64,000 bases of DNA, taken from contig NZ_CP023737.1 of the NCBI RefSeq assembly GCF_002752655.1, positions 2,752,001 through 2,816,000 of the forward strand, given 5' to 3'. Source of the stretch: Methylosinus trichosporium OB3b. Its GTDB lineage: Bacteria; Pseudomonadota; Alphaproteobacteria; Rhizobiales; Beijerinckiaceae. How positions within the stretch are numbered: position 1 is the first letter of the stretch; every line of letters starts with the position of its first letter. A program made the position numbers and the translations under genes. The notes under the pieces were generated by a model. That model made no database searches, was not told the DNA's origin, and worked only from the letters and a program-made list of their open reading frames with translations. Positions 16,382 to 25,300 of the stretch are shown in pieces.

Positions 16382-17326
16382 TCAGCTCGCTTTGCGCAGC
16401 CGATGCAGCGTGATCTCGGGCGGGCAATTGAAGCGGACCGGCAGGACCGAGGAGCCGGCCCCGACCGAGGTGTAGCCCTGCATCTCGCCATGGCGCCAGG
16501 CGCCCGCGCCGAGCGCGCGCGGCAGCACCGAGTCGAGAGTGACCGGCGTTCCGCCGGGCAGGCAAATCTGGCCGCCATGGGTGTGGCCGGCGAGCAGCAG
16601 ATCGACGCCCGCCCCCGCCGCGCGGGCGTAAATCTCCGGCGTATGCGACAGCAGGATCGAGAAGTCCTCGCGCGGCGCGCCGGCGAGCGCGCGGCCGAGG
16701 TCGTCGGCGCGGAAATAATGCGGCTCGTCGACGCCGGCGACATGGATGCGCGCGCCGCCGCGCTCGATCGCCTCGCGTTCGTTGAGCAGCACGGTCATCG
16801 CCATCGCCTCGAGCCCCGGCGCCATGCGGATCGTGTCGTGATTGCCCAGCACGGCGAGGATGGGCGCGTCGATCGCCGCGCGCAGCCGCGCGAGGCCGGC
16901 GAGCGCGGGCGCGAAGGGGCCCGTGGTGGCGCCGCGATAATCGCCGGTCAGTACGCAGAGGTCGTAGCGCAGTCCCTGCAGCAGCGCGCCGACGCGCGCC
17001 ATCGCGCCGGGGCACATGTCGACATGCAGATCGCTGAGATGTAGAATTGTGAAACCGTCGAAGGCGGCCGGCAGCCGGGACGAGACGACGAGATTCTCTC
17101 TCAGCGCGATTTTCTCGGCGTTGGCGAGGCCGCGCCGATAGAGTCCGACGACGGTCAGCGCGGCGCGGATGACGCGCGGAGAATAGGCGACATTCTCGAT
17201 ATGGAAGAAATTGAGGCCCTGCCCGAACGCTTGCGCCTCATGCTCACGCTCGACGGCGAGACGCTCGCGAGCGCGCTGTGGCCCGAGCCGCGCCTCGAGC
17301 CAGGGCGGAATGTCATCCTCGGTCAT
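16382..17326 (-). CDS. metallophosphoesterase (YkuE/calcineurin-like)
   Basis: The 314-residue protein has the full calcineurin-like motif set: 'ILHLSDLHVD' (D-x-H), 'VLTGDYRG' (G-D), 'VLGNHD' (G-N-H-D), 'LLLSHTPE' and 'LLAGHTHGGQ'. The catalytic domain begins near residue 90. The first 90 residues are helical and charged without a typical signal peptide, which differs from YkuE's short TAT-type N-terminus. The substrate is unknown: relatives act on phospholipids or UDP-diacylglucosamine. It is divergent from the PBP1C gene, 80 bases away. Confidence 0.85.
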   Translation of the reverse strand: MTEDDIPPWLEARLGPQRARERLAVEREHEAQAFGQGLNFFHIENVAYSPRVIRAALTVVGLYRRGLANAEKIALRENLVVSSRLPAAFDGFTILHLSDLHVDMCPGAMARVGALLQGLRYDLCVLTGDYRGATTGPFAPALAGLARLRAAIDAPILAVLGNHDTIRMAPGLEAMAMTVLLNEREAIERGGARIHVAGVDEPHYFRADDLGRALAGAPREDFSILLSHTPEIYARAAGAGVDLLLAGHTHGGQICLPGGTPVTLDSVLPRALGAGAWRHGEMQGYTSVGAGSSVLPVRFNCPPEITLHRLRKAS

Positions 17327-17406
17327 CGTGCGGAAGATCTCCTGTGCTCGCCCCGATGCGAGCTTCGCACATCCGGTCGTGCGAGATGAAGATGGTTCGC
17401 GGCCCG

Positions 17407-19653
17407 ATGTCGACGAATGCGGCCTGGGCCCTCATCCGACCCGGCTGCGCCGGGCCACCTTCTCCCGCGAGCGGGAGAAGGACTGCGCGTCGCCTGTTCT
17501 GCTTTTTCTTCGTCGTTCTCGGGCTCGGCGTTTCTATTCGCTGCATCCCCGCCGCGCTCGTCGCGCCGGAGCCGACGCCGATCGTTTATGATCGCAACGG
17601 CGCCTTCGTCACCCAGATCGGCGCTCACGCGGATTATGGCTATTGGCCGCTGCGCGCTGTTCCCGAGCGCGTCGCCCTCGCGACGCTGGCGCTCGAGGAT
17701 CGGCGCTTCTTCTCCCATCCCGGCGTCGATCCGCGCGCCGTGCTGCGCGCCGCCTGGCGCAATCTCTTCGGCCGAGGACGACGTGAAGGCGCCTCCACCA
17801 TCGCCATGCAAGTCGCGCACATGCAAACGCGGGCGCCGCGCAGCTTCGCCGCCAAGATCCTCGAAGCCGCGACCGCGCTGGCGCTGATCGCGCGCCACGG
17901 CCATGAGGCCGTGCTCGCGCATTATCTGCGCCTCGCGCCCTATGGCAATGGCAGCCATGGCGTCGCCCATGCGGCGCGCTTTTACTTCGACAAGCCGGCC
18001 GAAGATCTCTCGCTCGCGGAGATTGCGCTGCTCGCCGCGGTGCCGCAAGCGCCGGGGCGAATGAATCTGTTCCGCGAGCGTGGGCTCGCTTCGGCGCGGA
18101 CACGGGCGAAACAGGCGCTCGCCTATTTGCGGGAACATGGTCTCGTCGACACGACGCAGGTCGCGCTCGCCGAGCGCCAGCTGGCGACGCTGCGTCCAGT
18201 CGGCGCCGCGCGGCGTCTGGACGCGCTGCATCTCGCCTTGCGCTATGACGCGCTGATCCGCGAGGGCGCGATCGCGCCGGCGTCGCCGCAGGACCCGCGC
18301 ATTCATGCGAGCGTCGACCTCGCGCTGCAAGAACAAGTCGCGAGCCTCACGCGGCGTTATCTCTCGCTGTGGCGCGGCGCCGGCGCGCGGCAGGCGGCGG
18401 TCTTGGCGGTCGAGCGCGGAACCGGCGCGGTGCTCGCCGATGTCGGCTCATCCGACTATCGCGATTCGCGCGACGGCGCTTTCGACTTCACTCGCGTGCA
18501 GCGCTCGCCCGGCTCGACGCTGAAGCCTTTCGTCTATGCGCTCGCCTTCGAGCGCGGCGCGCTGCGGGCGACCGACATCCTCTCCGATATTCCCGAGGGC
18601 GCCTCCGGCGTCGACAACGCCGACGGCCTGTTCCTCGGTCCCATGCCGCCGCGCCAGGCGCTCGCCAATTCGCGCAATGTGCCGGCGACCAATCTGCTGC
18701 GCCGCGTCGGGCTCGAGGCCAATTTCCGCTTTCTGCACGATCTTCGCCTGCATGATGTCGAGGCGCCGGCCGAATCCTTCGGCGTCGCCATGGCCATCGG
18801 CGCGCTGCCGACGCGGCTCGAGCGGCTCGTCGCCGCCTATGGCGCGCTCGCCGAGGACGGCGTTCTGTCCGATCTCGTCTTCGCGCGCGAGCAGAGGCGG
18901 CGGCGTTCCATCCGCGTGATGTCGAGCGACACGGCGCGGCTCGTCACCTCCATGCTCGCCGATCCGCTGGCGCGCCTGCCGAGCTTTCCGCGCTATGGGC
19001 CGCTGGAATATCCCTTCGCGGTAGCGGTGAAGACGGGGACGTCGCAGGGCTATCGCGACGCCTGGACCATCGCTTTTTCACGCAAGGCGATCGTCGGCGT
19101 GTGGCTCGGGCGCGGCGACGCCGGCGCGATGAACCGGCTGAGCGGCGCCGCCTCCGCCGCGCGGTTGGCCCATGCCGTGCTCGCTCATGTGCATGGCGCG
19201 AAGCCCGGCGATCTCGCCGAAGATTCGTTTCCGGCGCCGGACGGGCGCGTCCCGGTGGAGATGTGCCTCTCGGGCGGCGCCAATGGCGGCGCCTGCAGCG
19301 AGACCTTGATGGAGTGGGTGAAGCCGAACGAGCGCCCGGCGGCCGCGCTCGCGGCGCCCGCTCCGTTCGCGGCTGCGGTCGGGCCCGTGGCGCTGGCGAT
19401 CACGACGCCCGAGCATCGCACGCATATCTGGCGCAATCCCGAGCAGCCGGAGACGCTGAACCGCCTCGCGCTGAAAGCGACGGCGACGCCGTCTGCGCAG
19501 CAGATCCTCTGGTATGTCGATGGCGAACCCTTCGCGCTCGCCGAGGCCGACGCGACGGTCTATTGGCCGATGCGCCCGGGGACGCATCGCATTCAGGCGC
19601 GTCTGCCGATGCGGCAGGAAGGGTCGCGCGTGGTCGAGATCACGGTGGAATGA
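17407..19653 (+). CDS. pbpC: penicillin-binding protein 1C
   Basis: This bifunctional peptidoglycan synthase has one N-terminal membrane anchor ('LFCFFFVVLGLGVSI'), a GT51 transglycosylase domain ('LEDRRFFSHPGVDPRA', 'EGASTIAMQ'), a transpeptidase domain with 'SPGSTLKP' (SxxK), 'SRN' and 'KTGTSQGYRD' (KTG), and the C-terminal PBP1C-specific beta domain ('HIWRNPEQPETLNRLALKA'). The start is uncertain. ATG 17407 (748 residues) is a guess, ATG 17386 or 17392 also fit, and no ATG/GTG/TTG occurs between the repeat at 17430-17482 and the anchor. That repeat is therefore translated as the cytoplasmic tail. Confidence 0.93.
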   Translation: MSTNAAWALIRPGCAGPPSPASGRRTARRLFCFFFVVLGLGVSIRCIPAALVAPEPTPIVYDRNGAFVTQIGAHADYGYWPLRAVPERVALATLALEDRRFFSHPGVDPRAVLRAAWRNLFGRGRREGASTIAMQVAHMQTRAPRSFAAKILEAATALALIARHGHEAVLAHYLRLAPYGNGSHGVAHAARFYFDKPAEDLSLAEIALLAAVPQAPGRMNLFRERGLASARTRAKQALAYLREHGLVDTTQVALAERQLATLRPVGAARRLDALHLALRYDALIREGAIAPASPQDPRIHASVDLALQEQVASLTRRYLSLWRGAGARQAAVLAVERGTGAVLADVGSSDYRDSRDGAFDFTRVQRSPGSTLKPFVYALAFERGALRATDILSDIPEGASGVDNADGLFLGPMPPRQALANSRNVPATNLLRRVGLEANFRFLHDLRLHDVEAPAESFGVAMAIGALPTRLERLVAAYGALAEDGVLSDLVFAREQRRRRSIRVMSSDTARLVTSMLADPLARLPSFPRYGPLEYPFAVAVKTGTSQGYRDAWTIAFSRKAIVGVWLGRGDAGAMNRLSGAASAARLAHAVLAHVHGAKPGDLAEDSFPAPDGRVPVEMCLSGGANGGACSETLMEWVKPNERPAAALAAPAPFAAAVGPVALAITTPEHRTHIWRNPEQPETLNRLALKATATPSAQQILWYVDGEPFALAEADATVYWPMRPGTHRIQARLPMRQEGSRVVEITVE
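17430..17482. repeat. dispersed double-hairpin repeat inside the pbpC 5' end
   Basis: The stretch contains 'cccggctgcgccggg' and 'ttctcccgcgagcgggagaa', two abutting palindromes. This pair is a very common intergenic repeat of Hyphomicrobiales. Here it appears to lie in the reading frame of PBP1C. Confidence 0.65.
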
Positions 19654-19657
19654 AAGA

Positions 19658-19717
19658 GCGAGCCTGAAGGCTCGCGGTCCAATCCGCGCCACCTGGACCG
19701 CGAGCCTTCAGGCTCGC
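19658..19717. repeat. palindromic intergenic repeat, family R1
   Basis: A 60-base inverted repeat in which 'gcgagcctgaaggctcgcgg' is mirrored by 'ccgcgagccttcaggctcgc' around a 12-base centre. Each arm is itself palindromic. It lies between the convergent pbpC and fumC genes. Other copies are at 43115-43175 and, as a half copy, 52526-52551. Confidence 0.85.
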
Positions 19718-19729
19718 ATCTTTGTCCGC

Positions 19730-21127
19730 TCAATCATTCGGCGCGAGCATCTTCTCCGGCCGCACCAATTCGTCGAACTCGGCCTCTGTCACCTTGCCGG
19801 ACTTCAGCGCCTCCTCGCGCAGCGTCTTTCCATTGTGATGCGCGGCGCGGGCGATCTTGGAGGCGGCGTCATAGCCGATCTTGGGCGCGAGCGCCGTCAC
19901 CAGCATCAGCGAACGCTCGAGGAAGTTCTTGATGTTGGTTTCGTCCGGCTCGACGCCGTCGATGCAGCGGGTGACGAAGCTGTCGATGCCGTCGGCGAGC
20001 AGGATCGTCGATTCGAGCAGAGCGAGCGCGATCACCGGCTTCATCACATTGAGCTCGAGATGGCCCTGTGACGCGGCGAAGGTGATCGTCGCATGATTGC
20101 CGAAGACGCGCGTGCACACCATGGTCATCGATTCGACTTGCGTCGGATTGACCTTGCCCGGCATGATCGACGAGCCCGGCTCGTTCTCCGGCAGCTTCAG
20201 CTCGGCGAGGCCGGCGCGCGGACCGCAGCCCATGAGGCGAATGTCGCAGGCGATCTTATAGAGGCCGGCGGCGAGCGCGTTCAGCGCGCCATGGGCGAAG
20301 ACCGCGGCGTCATGGGCGGCGAGCGCCTCGAATTTATTCGGCGCCGTGACGAAGGGCAGGCCGGTCTGCGCCGCGATCTTCGCCGCGACGGTCTCGGCGA
20401 AGCCCTTATAGGTGTTGACGCCGGTGCCGACGGCGGTGCCGCCCTGGGCGAGCAGGAAGAGATCGGCGAGCCCTTCGCGAATGCGCCGCGCGCCGAACTC
20501 GGCCTGGGCGGCGTAGCCGGAAAATTCCTGGCCGAGCGTGACCGGCGTCGCATCCTGCAAATGCGTGCGGCCGATCTTCACAATATGGTCGAACGCCTTC
20601 GCCTTCGCTGCGAACGCCGCGTGCAGCCGCTCCACCGCCGGCAGCAGGCGCTGCGAGATGGCGATGGCGCCGGCGACATGAATAGCGGTCGGAAAGCTGT
20701 CGTTGGAGGACTGGCCGAGATTGACGTGATCGTTCGGGTGAACCGGGGACTTGGCCCCGCGGCCGGCGCCGAGCGCCTCATTGGCGCGATTGGCGATCAC
20801 CTCGTTGACATTCATGTTGGACTGCGTGCCCGAGCCGGTCTGCCAGACGACCAGCGGGAAATGCTCGTCGAGCTTGCCCGCGATCACTTCGCGCGCCGCC
20901 GCGGCGATGGCGGCGGCGACCTCCGGCGGCAGCAGGCCCTTCTCGACATTGGCCTCGGCCGCTGCGAGCTTCACCCGCGCCAGCGCATGAACGACCTCGA
21001 TCGGCATGCGGCCGACCCCGATGGGGAAATTGCGGCGCGAGCGCTCCGTCTGCGCGCCCCAATAGGCGGAGGCCGGAACCTCTATGTCGCCGAAGGAATC
21101 ACGCTCGATACGGAATTGGTCGGTCAT
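19730..21127 (-). CDS. fumC: fumarate hydratase class II
   Basis: FumC reversibly hydrates fumarate to malate in the TCA cycle without an iron-sulfur cluster. The 465-residue protein matches the family in length and carries '[15 protein letters not shown]' (substrate site), '[14 protein letters not shown]', '[12 protein letters not shown]' (catalytic His region) and the signature loop '[13 protein letters not shown]'. ATG 21127 starts the family-typical '[19 protein letters not shown]'. It is monocistronic, convergent with pbpC and upstream of the stress-response genes. Confidence 0.97.
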   Translation of the reverse strand: MTDQFRIERDSFGDIEVPASAYWGAQTERSRRNFPIGVGRMPIEVVHALARVKLAAAEANVEKGLLPPEVAAAIAAAAREVIAGKLDEHFPLVVWQTGSGTQSNMNVNEVIANRANEALGAGRGAKSPVHPNDHVNLGQSSNDSFPTAIHVAGAIAISQRLLPAVERLHAAFAAKAKAFDHIVKIGRTHLQDATPVTLGQEFSGYAAQAEFGARRIREGLADLFLLAQGGTAVGTGVNTYKGFAETVAAKIAAQTGLPFVTAPNKFEALAAHDAAVFAHGALNALAAGLYKIACDIRLMGCGPRAGLAELKLPENEPGSSIMPGKVNPTQVESMTMVCTRVFGNHATITFAASQGHLELNVMKPVIALALLESTILLADGIDSFVTRCIDGVEPDETNIKNFLERSLMLVTALAPKIGYDAASKIARAAHHNGKTLREEALKSGKVTEAEFDELVRPEKMLAPND

Positions 21128-21190
21128 CGGTGGACGCTCGCAGACGAAGGAAAGGCTGAAGCTTCCCTATGCGGCATTTCGGCCCGTCTA

Positions 21191-21769
21191 TCAATCATTG
21201 CCGGCGCGCGGCAGGGCCGTGGCCTCGCCGATGAAGAAAGCGTCGCCGATATCGGCGCCGCTCGACAGCGACAGCACGTCGGCGAGGCGGTTGCGGGCGC
21301 GATTGACGCGGCTCTTCATCGTGCCGGGCGCGCAATTGCAGATCGCTGCGGCTTCTTCATAGGAGAGGCCCGAGGCGGCGACGAGGATCAGCGCCTCGCG
21401 CTGATCGAGCGGCAGCTTCTGCAGCGCCGCGCGGAAATCGAGAAAATCCATATGCGCGTTCTGCGCCGGCAGCGACACGAGACGCGCGGCGATGAGCCCG
21501 TCCGGATCGGGCGTCTCTCGGCGACGCTTGCGATAATCGCTGTAGTGGATGTTGCGGAGAATAGTGAACAGCCAAGCGGTGAGGTTCGTGCCTTCGGTGA
21601 AGGAGGCGAGGCTGCTCCAGGCCTTGACCAGCGTCTCCTGGACGAGGTCGTCGGCGCGGTCGGCGTTGCCGCAGAGCGAGACCGCAAAGGCGCGCAGGTT
21701 CGGTATGGCCGATACGAGATCGGCTTTCGATCCTTTGCCCCCGGCTTTCGCCGACTCGTTCTCCGGCAC
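21191..21769 (-). CDS. ecfG: EcfG-type ECF sigma factor of the general stress response
   Basis: The 192-residue protein has sigma region 2 ('DDLVQETLVKAW', 'NLTAWLFTILRNIHYSDYRK') and region 4 ('LPLDQREALILVAASGLSYEEAA', 'GTMKSRVNRARNRL'), with no C-terminal extension. The EcfG assignment rests on sequence character and on its position directly after nepR. It starts with GTG 21769, overlapping the nepR TAG by one base, so the two are coupled. It directs transcription from GGAAC-N16/17-CGTT promoters; one such site precedes nepR, implying autoregulation. Confidence 0.93.
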   Translation of the reverse strand: MPENESAKAGGKGSKADLVSAIPNLRAFAVSLCGNADRADDLVQETLVKAWSSLASFTEGTNLTAWLFTILRNIHYSDYRKRRRETPDPDGLIAARLVSLPAQNAHMDFLDFRAALQKLPLDQREALILVAASGLSYEEAAAICNCAPGTMKSRVNRARNRLADVLSLSSGADIGDAFFIGEATALPRAGND

Positions 21770-22128
21770 TATCCCTCCCCGGGCGCTTTCGTGCTCGCCG
21801 AGGATATCGTGTCCGCCTCGAGCTGGTTCAAGAGCTCCAGGAAACGCTCGGGCACGGGCTGCTCGAGCACGTCATTATACAGATCGCGCAGCTGGTCGCC
21901 GATTTGCTCGCCGATCTTGTTCCTGTCGGCATCGCGCCTAGATGACGAGCGCGGGCTCCGCTCCTGCGGGCGACGCGAGTTCAAGACCACCAATCCTTCG
22001 TGATCGGCCGCGGAATGCACATCCTCTTGCGTGACCACTGGATCAAACGGCGTCTCCTCCCGGTCTCCTCGGCTGTCGGTTTTGCTGAGCGCGGCGGCGG
22101 CATTGGTTCTGCGGCTGCTCTTTCCCAT
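21769..22128 (-). CDS. nepR: anti-sigma factor NepR
   Basis: NepR binds EcfG and keeps it inactive until phosphorylated PhyR takes NepR away. Starting at ATG 22128 ('gagg' upstream) gives 119 residues. The conserved NepR segment is 'IGEQIGDQLRDLYNDVLEQP' followed by 'VPERFLELLNQLE', about residues 72-105; the N-terminal 70 residues are polar and probably disordered. The order phyR, divergent nepR-ecfG is the classic alphaproteobacterial arrangement. No PhyR-type histidine kinase is in the window. Confidence 0.93.
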   Translation of the reverse strand: MGKSSRRTNAAAALSKTDSRGDREETPFDPVVTQEDVHSAADHEGLVVLNSRRPQERSPRSSSRRDADRNKIGEQIGDQLRDLYNDVLEQPVPERFLELLNQLEADTISSASTKAPGEG

Positions 22129-22209
22129 CGGCTCCTCGAGAATTGCAAAAATCCATGCCCTGGCGAGTTGACGCGACCGCGCTATACTGCATTGCGCCGA
22201 CGCAACGAC

Positions 22210-22234
22210 AACGCTAATTTTACCAAAAGGTTCC
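22210..22234 (-). promoter_or_regulatory. EcfG-dependent promoter of nepR-ecfG
   Basis: On the minus strand 'GGAAC' (22234-22230) and 'CGTT' (22213-22210) are 16 bases apart, matching the GGAAC-N16/17-CGTT consensus of EcfG sigma factors. It is about 80 bases upstream of nepR ATG. Confidence 0.85.
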
Positions 22235-22313
22235 CTGGGGCGCGGCGACGATTTGACGCAGCGATGAGCGTGACCGCCGGTGTGAATTTCGCACTGCGGC
22301 AAAGCGAGGACAC

Positions 22314-23132
22314 ATGATGTCCCTATCTCAGGCTATTCTAAGGCACCTCCCTTATCTCAGGCGTTTCGCCCGCGCCCTCTCCGGCAGCCGCGAGGGCGGC
22401 GACGCCTATGTCCTCGCCACTCTCGAAACACTGGTGGCCGATCCGGACCGCGTCGAGGCGGACGAGGATCTGCGCGTCGCGCTGTATCGGCTGTTCCTCG
22501 ACATCTGGACGTCGAGCCCGATCAACGCGCATACCGACCATTCGGGCCTCGCTCCGGCCGAGGAGGAGGGAGCCAAGCGCAATCTCGAAGCCATATCGCT
22601 GCAGCCGCGCATCGCTTTTCTCCTCCATGCGCTCGAGGGCTTCTCGCTCCCCGAGATCGCCAGCGCTCTCGGCCTGCCGGAAGCGCGCGCCGCTGCGCTG
22701 ATCGACGCGGCCAGCGCCGAGATCGCCGGCCAATTGGCGACCGATGTGCTCATCATCGAGGACGAGCCGCTGATCGCGCTCGATCTGCGCGCGCTCGTCG
22801 AGGAGCTCGGCCATCGCGTCGTCGCCGTGGCCCGCACACATAAAGAAGCCGTGGCCGCGATCGCCAAGACGCCGCCCGGTTTGATCCTGGCCGACATCCA
22901 GCTGGCCGACAACAGCTCAGGTCTGGAAGCGGTTAACGAAATCCTCGGCTCGGTGTCGACGCCGGTGATCTTCGTCACCGCCTATCCGGAACGCTTCCTC
23001 AAAGGCGAGCCGCCGGAGCCCGCTTTTCTGATCGCCAAGCCATTCAGCGTAGACAGCCTCAAGGCGATCATCAGCCAAGCTTTATTTTTCGACAGACGCT
23101 CCCATGTCAAAGGCAATGATAAGCACAACTGA
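22314..23132 (+). CDS. phyR: PhyR general stress response regulator
   Basis: PhyR is the anti-anti-sigma factor: when its receiver is phosphorylated, its sigma-like domain binds NepR and frees EcfG. The 272-residue protein has the sigma-like domain at about 1-140 and a C-terminal receiver (145-262) with the acidic pocket 'IIEDEP' (Glu149, Asp150), phospho-acceptor Asp194 in 'LADIQL', 'FVTAYP' and Lys in 'IAKPF'. ATG 22314 is preceded by 'gcgagg'. It is divergent from nepR. Confidence 0.96.
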   Translation: MMSLSQAILRHLPYLRRFARALSGSREGGDAYVLATLETLVADPDRVEADEDLRVALYRLFLDIWTSSPINAHTDHSGLAPAEEEGAKRNLEAISLQPRIAFLLHALEGFSLPEIASALGLPEARAAALIDAASAEIAGQLATDVLIIEDEPLIALDLRALVEELGHRVVAVARTHKEAVAAIAKTPPGLILADIQLADNSSGLEAVNEILGSVSTPVIFVTAYPERFLKGEPPEPAFLIAKPFSVDSLKAIISQALFFDRRSHVKGNDKHN

Positions 23133-23286
23133 TCGTATAAAGCGATAGCTTAAGTAGTCGTTTGTTTTCGTACGTATAGACCACAGGTCAAGTTTGGCCA
23201 AAAAAAACTTCTATCCTGCGCCAAGAGAGCGCAACCTTGTCTTCACTCGGGCGTTGACTCCCGGGGGACAGGAGAAGGCAGATCAA

Positions 23287-23565
23287 ATGACCGCTATGCA
23301 GGAACCCAAGAAGTCGAACCGGGGCTTTGCGTCGATGGACCCCGAGAAGCAGCGCGCCATCGCCCGCAAGGGCGGCCAGAACGTCCCCGACGAGAAGCGC
23401 AGCTTCTCTCAGAATCCGGAACTGGCGGCGAAAGCCGGGCGCAAAGGGGGGCAGAGCGTCGATCCGACCAAGCGCAGCTTCTCCCGCGACCATACCCTCG
23501 CGTCCGAAGCCGGGCGGAAGGGCGGTCACGCGTCCCATTCCAAGCCGAGAACAGCCGCGGAGTAA
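23287..23565 (+). CDS. KGG-repeat stress-induced protein
   Basis: The 92-residue hydrophilic protein contains three KGG-type repeats: 'RGFASMDPEKQRAIARKGG', 'RSFSQNPELAAKAGRKGG' and 'RSFSRDHTLASEAGRKGG'. Proteins of this kind (GsiB/KGG family) are small, disordered and induced by general stress or desiccation. ATG 23287 has purine-rich 'ggagaagg' upstream; a longer frame from 23194 is less likely. It follows phyR by 154 bases. I see no GGAAC-N16-CGTT site directly in front, so its dependence on EcfG is unproven. Confidence 0.85.
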   Translation: MTAMQEPKKSNRGFASMDPEKQRAIARKGGQNVPDEKRSFSQNPELAAKAGRKGGQSVDPTKRSFSRDHTLASEAGRKGGHASHSKPRTAAE

Positions 23566-23622
23566 TCCGCGGCCGCCCGCGCGCGCCTTCGGAAGCGATT
23601 CGGCGCGAGAGCGCCGAGCGCC

Positions 23623-24087
23623 TCAGGCGGCGTGTGGCTTGGTGGTTTGCGCGATGATGGAATAGAGAGCCGACGGATCGCGGGTCGTGCGAATGGTCGC
23701 GACCACGGCCGGATCGCGCAGCATGCGGGCGGCGCAAGCGAGCGCTTTCAAATGATCGGCCCCCGATGATTCGGGGGCGATCAGCAGAAAAACCAGATCG
23801 ACCGGCGCGCCGTCCAGCGCGTCGAAATCGATCGGGCGCTCGAGCCGCGCGAAAATCCCGAAGATCGATTTGACGCGCGCCAGCTTGCCGTGCGGAATGG
23901 CGATGCCATTGCCGATGCCGGTCGAGCCGAGACGCTCGCGCTGCAACAGTGCGTCGAAGATTTCGCGGGCCGGCAGGCCGCAAATTTCCGCAGCCTTCTC
24001 GCTCAGCTCCTGAAGCGCCTGCTTCTTGGTGTTGGACTTGAGCGTCGGAATAATCGCTTCCGATGTGAGCAGATCAGCGAGCCGCAT
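23623..24087 (-). CDS. ptsN: nitrogen PTS enzyme IIA (PtsN)
   Basis: PtsN is the terminal phospho-acceptor of the regulatory nitrogen phosphotransferase system and controls potassium transport, carbon/nitrogen balance and stress responses. The 154-residue protein has the EIIA-2 fold with the phosphorylated His66 in 'GIAIPHGKL', and 'VFLLIAPESSGADHLKALA' as the second conserved block. It is the last gene of the lptB-rpoN-hpf-ptsN row, 253 bases downstream of hpf, and so may also have its own promoter. Confidence 0.95.
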   Translation of the reverse strand: MRLADLLTSEAIIPTLKSNTKKQALQELSEKAAEICGLPAREIFDALLQRERLGSTGIGNGIAIPHGKLARVKSIFGIFARLERPIDFDALDGAPVDLVFLLIAPESSGADHLKALACAARMLRDPAVVATIRTTRDPSALYSIIAQTTKPHAA

Positions 24088-24340
24088 GAGGCGTCAATCC
24101 CATTCACGATCTGATTTCGGCATGAGAACGCGCCGTCGCCGGGGTCCGGTGAAGGCTCATTCGAAGCTATTCGCCTGAACGCCGGCGCGAGGCGACGAGG
24201 TTTGCGTCGCGGAAACTCCGTGGCCGTCGCGCTGAACGACTCTGCGCCGCATGATATGGCGCCACTGGAGCTTCCGCATTCTCATCGCCGCCGCTTCCCA
24301 TTCCATGGGCCGCCCCGTTCTATGGCAAAATATATGCCGC

Positions 24341-24919
24341 CTATTCTCCGCCGGGCGCGTCGATCCATCCGATATGGTCGTCGCTGCGCCGGTAGACAAC
24401 ATTGAGGCGGCCGGTATCCGCGTGCCGGAACACGACCACGGGCGCGCCGGTCAGGTCGAGATCGAGCACCGCCGCCGACACGGTGAGCCGGCGCAGGCGC
24501 GCGGTCGACTCGGCGACGATCGTCGGCGCGAATTCCTTGGGCGCCTCGACCTCCTGATCGGGCGCCTCGAGCACATAGCTGGCGGCGACCTCGCCGAGGT
24601 CGGGGCCGGCCGCGGCGTGCTCGGCGCGATGCTCCTTCAGCCGGCTCTTGTAGCGGCGCAGCCGTTTCTCGATGCGGTCGGCCGCGAGGTCGAAACAGGC
24701 GTAGGGCTCTTGAGCGCGGCCATCGGCCTGCAGCACGATGCCGGAGGTCAAATGCAGGCTGCAATCGGCGCGATAGCCCGATCCTTCCGGCGCGATCGTC
24801 ACATGGCCGCTGATCTCGCCGTCGAAATATTTGGAGGCCGCGGCGCCGAGCCGTTCGGCGACATGGGCCCGCAGGGACTCGCCGATATCGATATTCTTTC
24901 CGGACACCCGCAAAGACAT
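24341..24919 (-). CDS. hpf: ribosome hibernation promoting factor, long form
   Basis: The long HPF forms inactive 100S ribosome dimers in stationary phase. The 192-residue protein has the N-terminal S30AE domain (about 1-105: 'RVSGKNIDIGESLRAHVAERL', with the interaction strand region) and the C-terminal dimerisation domain (about 130-190: 'VFRHADTGRLNVVYRRSDDHIGWIDAP'). Length and the second domain distinguish it from the short HPF/YfiA. It lies between rpoN and ptsN, as usual in alphaproteobacteria. Confidence 0.95.
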   Translation of the reverse strand: MSLRVSGKNIDIGESLRAHVAERLGAAASKYFDGEISGHVTIAPEGSGYRADCSLHLTSGIVLQADGRAQEPYACFDLAADRIEKRLRRYKSRLKEHRAEHAAAGPDLGEVAASYVLEAPDQEVEAPKEFAPTIVAESTARLRRLTVSAAVLDLDLTGAPVVVFRHADTGRLNVVYRRSDDHIGWIDAPGGE

Positions 24920-25295
24920 GCTTGCTCCACCTCATCGAGCCGCGCGCTCGCGCCGCGAGGGCGCGCGCCGCTGACGGAAATGTCCTGAATGCGGGCTCTT
25001 CGCCATTCGCGCCCGGGCAGCCCGCTCCGCCCGAATGACGCTCGCCCCTCAACTCGTCCTTCTGCCGCGCGAACATGGCGGAAATTCGGGCGCCTGCCCA
25101 ACCATTGATCGGAAGCGTTAAGTTGCTGGGCGCTCGAAGTCAATGGCCGATCGAGCGCCGAGGCCTGCTCCAGCATTCCTTCTTTTGAGCGAGTTCCGAT
25201 CGACCGAACGACGCGTCGAACGGAAAGCGCTCTAGAATTCTTTCGTTTGAGCGAATTCTGATCGATCGAACGATTCCGTTCGATCGGAAAGCGCT
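24920..25295. other. hpf-rpoN intergenic region with repeats
   Basis: These 376 bases separate rpoN from hpf. The left half shows nothing recognisable; the right part (25183-25300) is filled by two copies of repeat family R2. The gap suggests that hpf-ptsN can be transcribed apart from rpoN. Confidence 0.45.
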
Positions 25296-25300
25296 CTAGA
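25183..25300. repeat. two tandem copies of palindromic repeat family R2
   Basis: Two near-identical units at 25183-25234 and 25246-25300 share 'ttgagcga(g/a)tt', a central 'gatcgaacga...cgttcgatc' palindrome and 'cggaaagcgctctaga'. They are in the opposite orientation to the copies at 3745, 36663 and 37982. The second unit reaches the rpoN stop codon. Confidence 0.8.
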
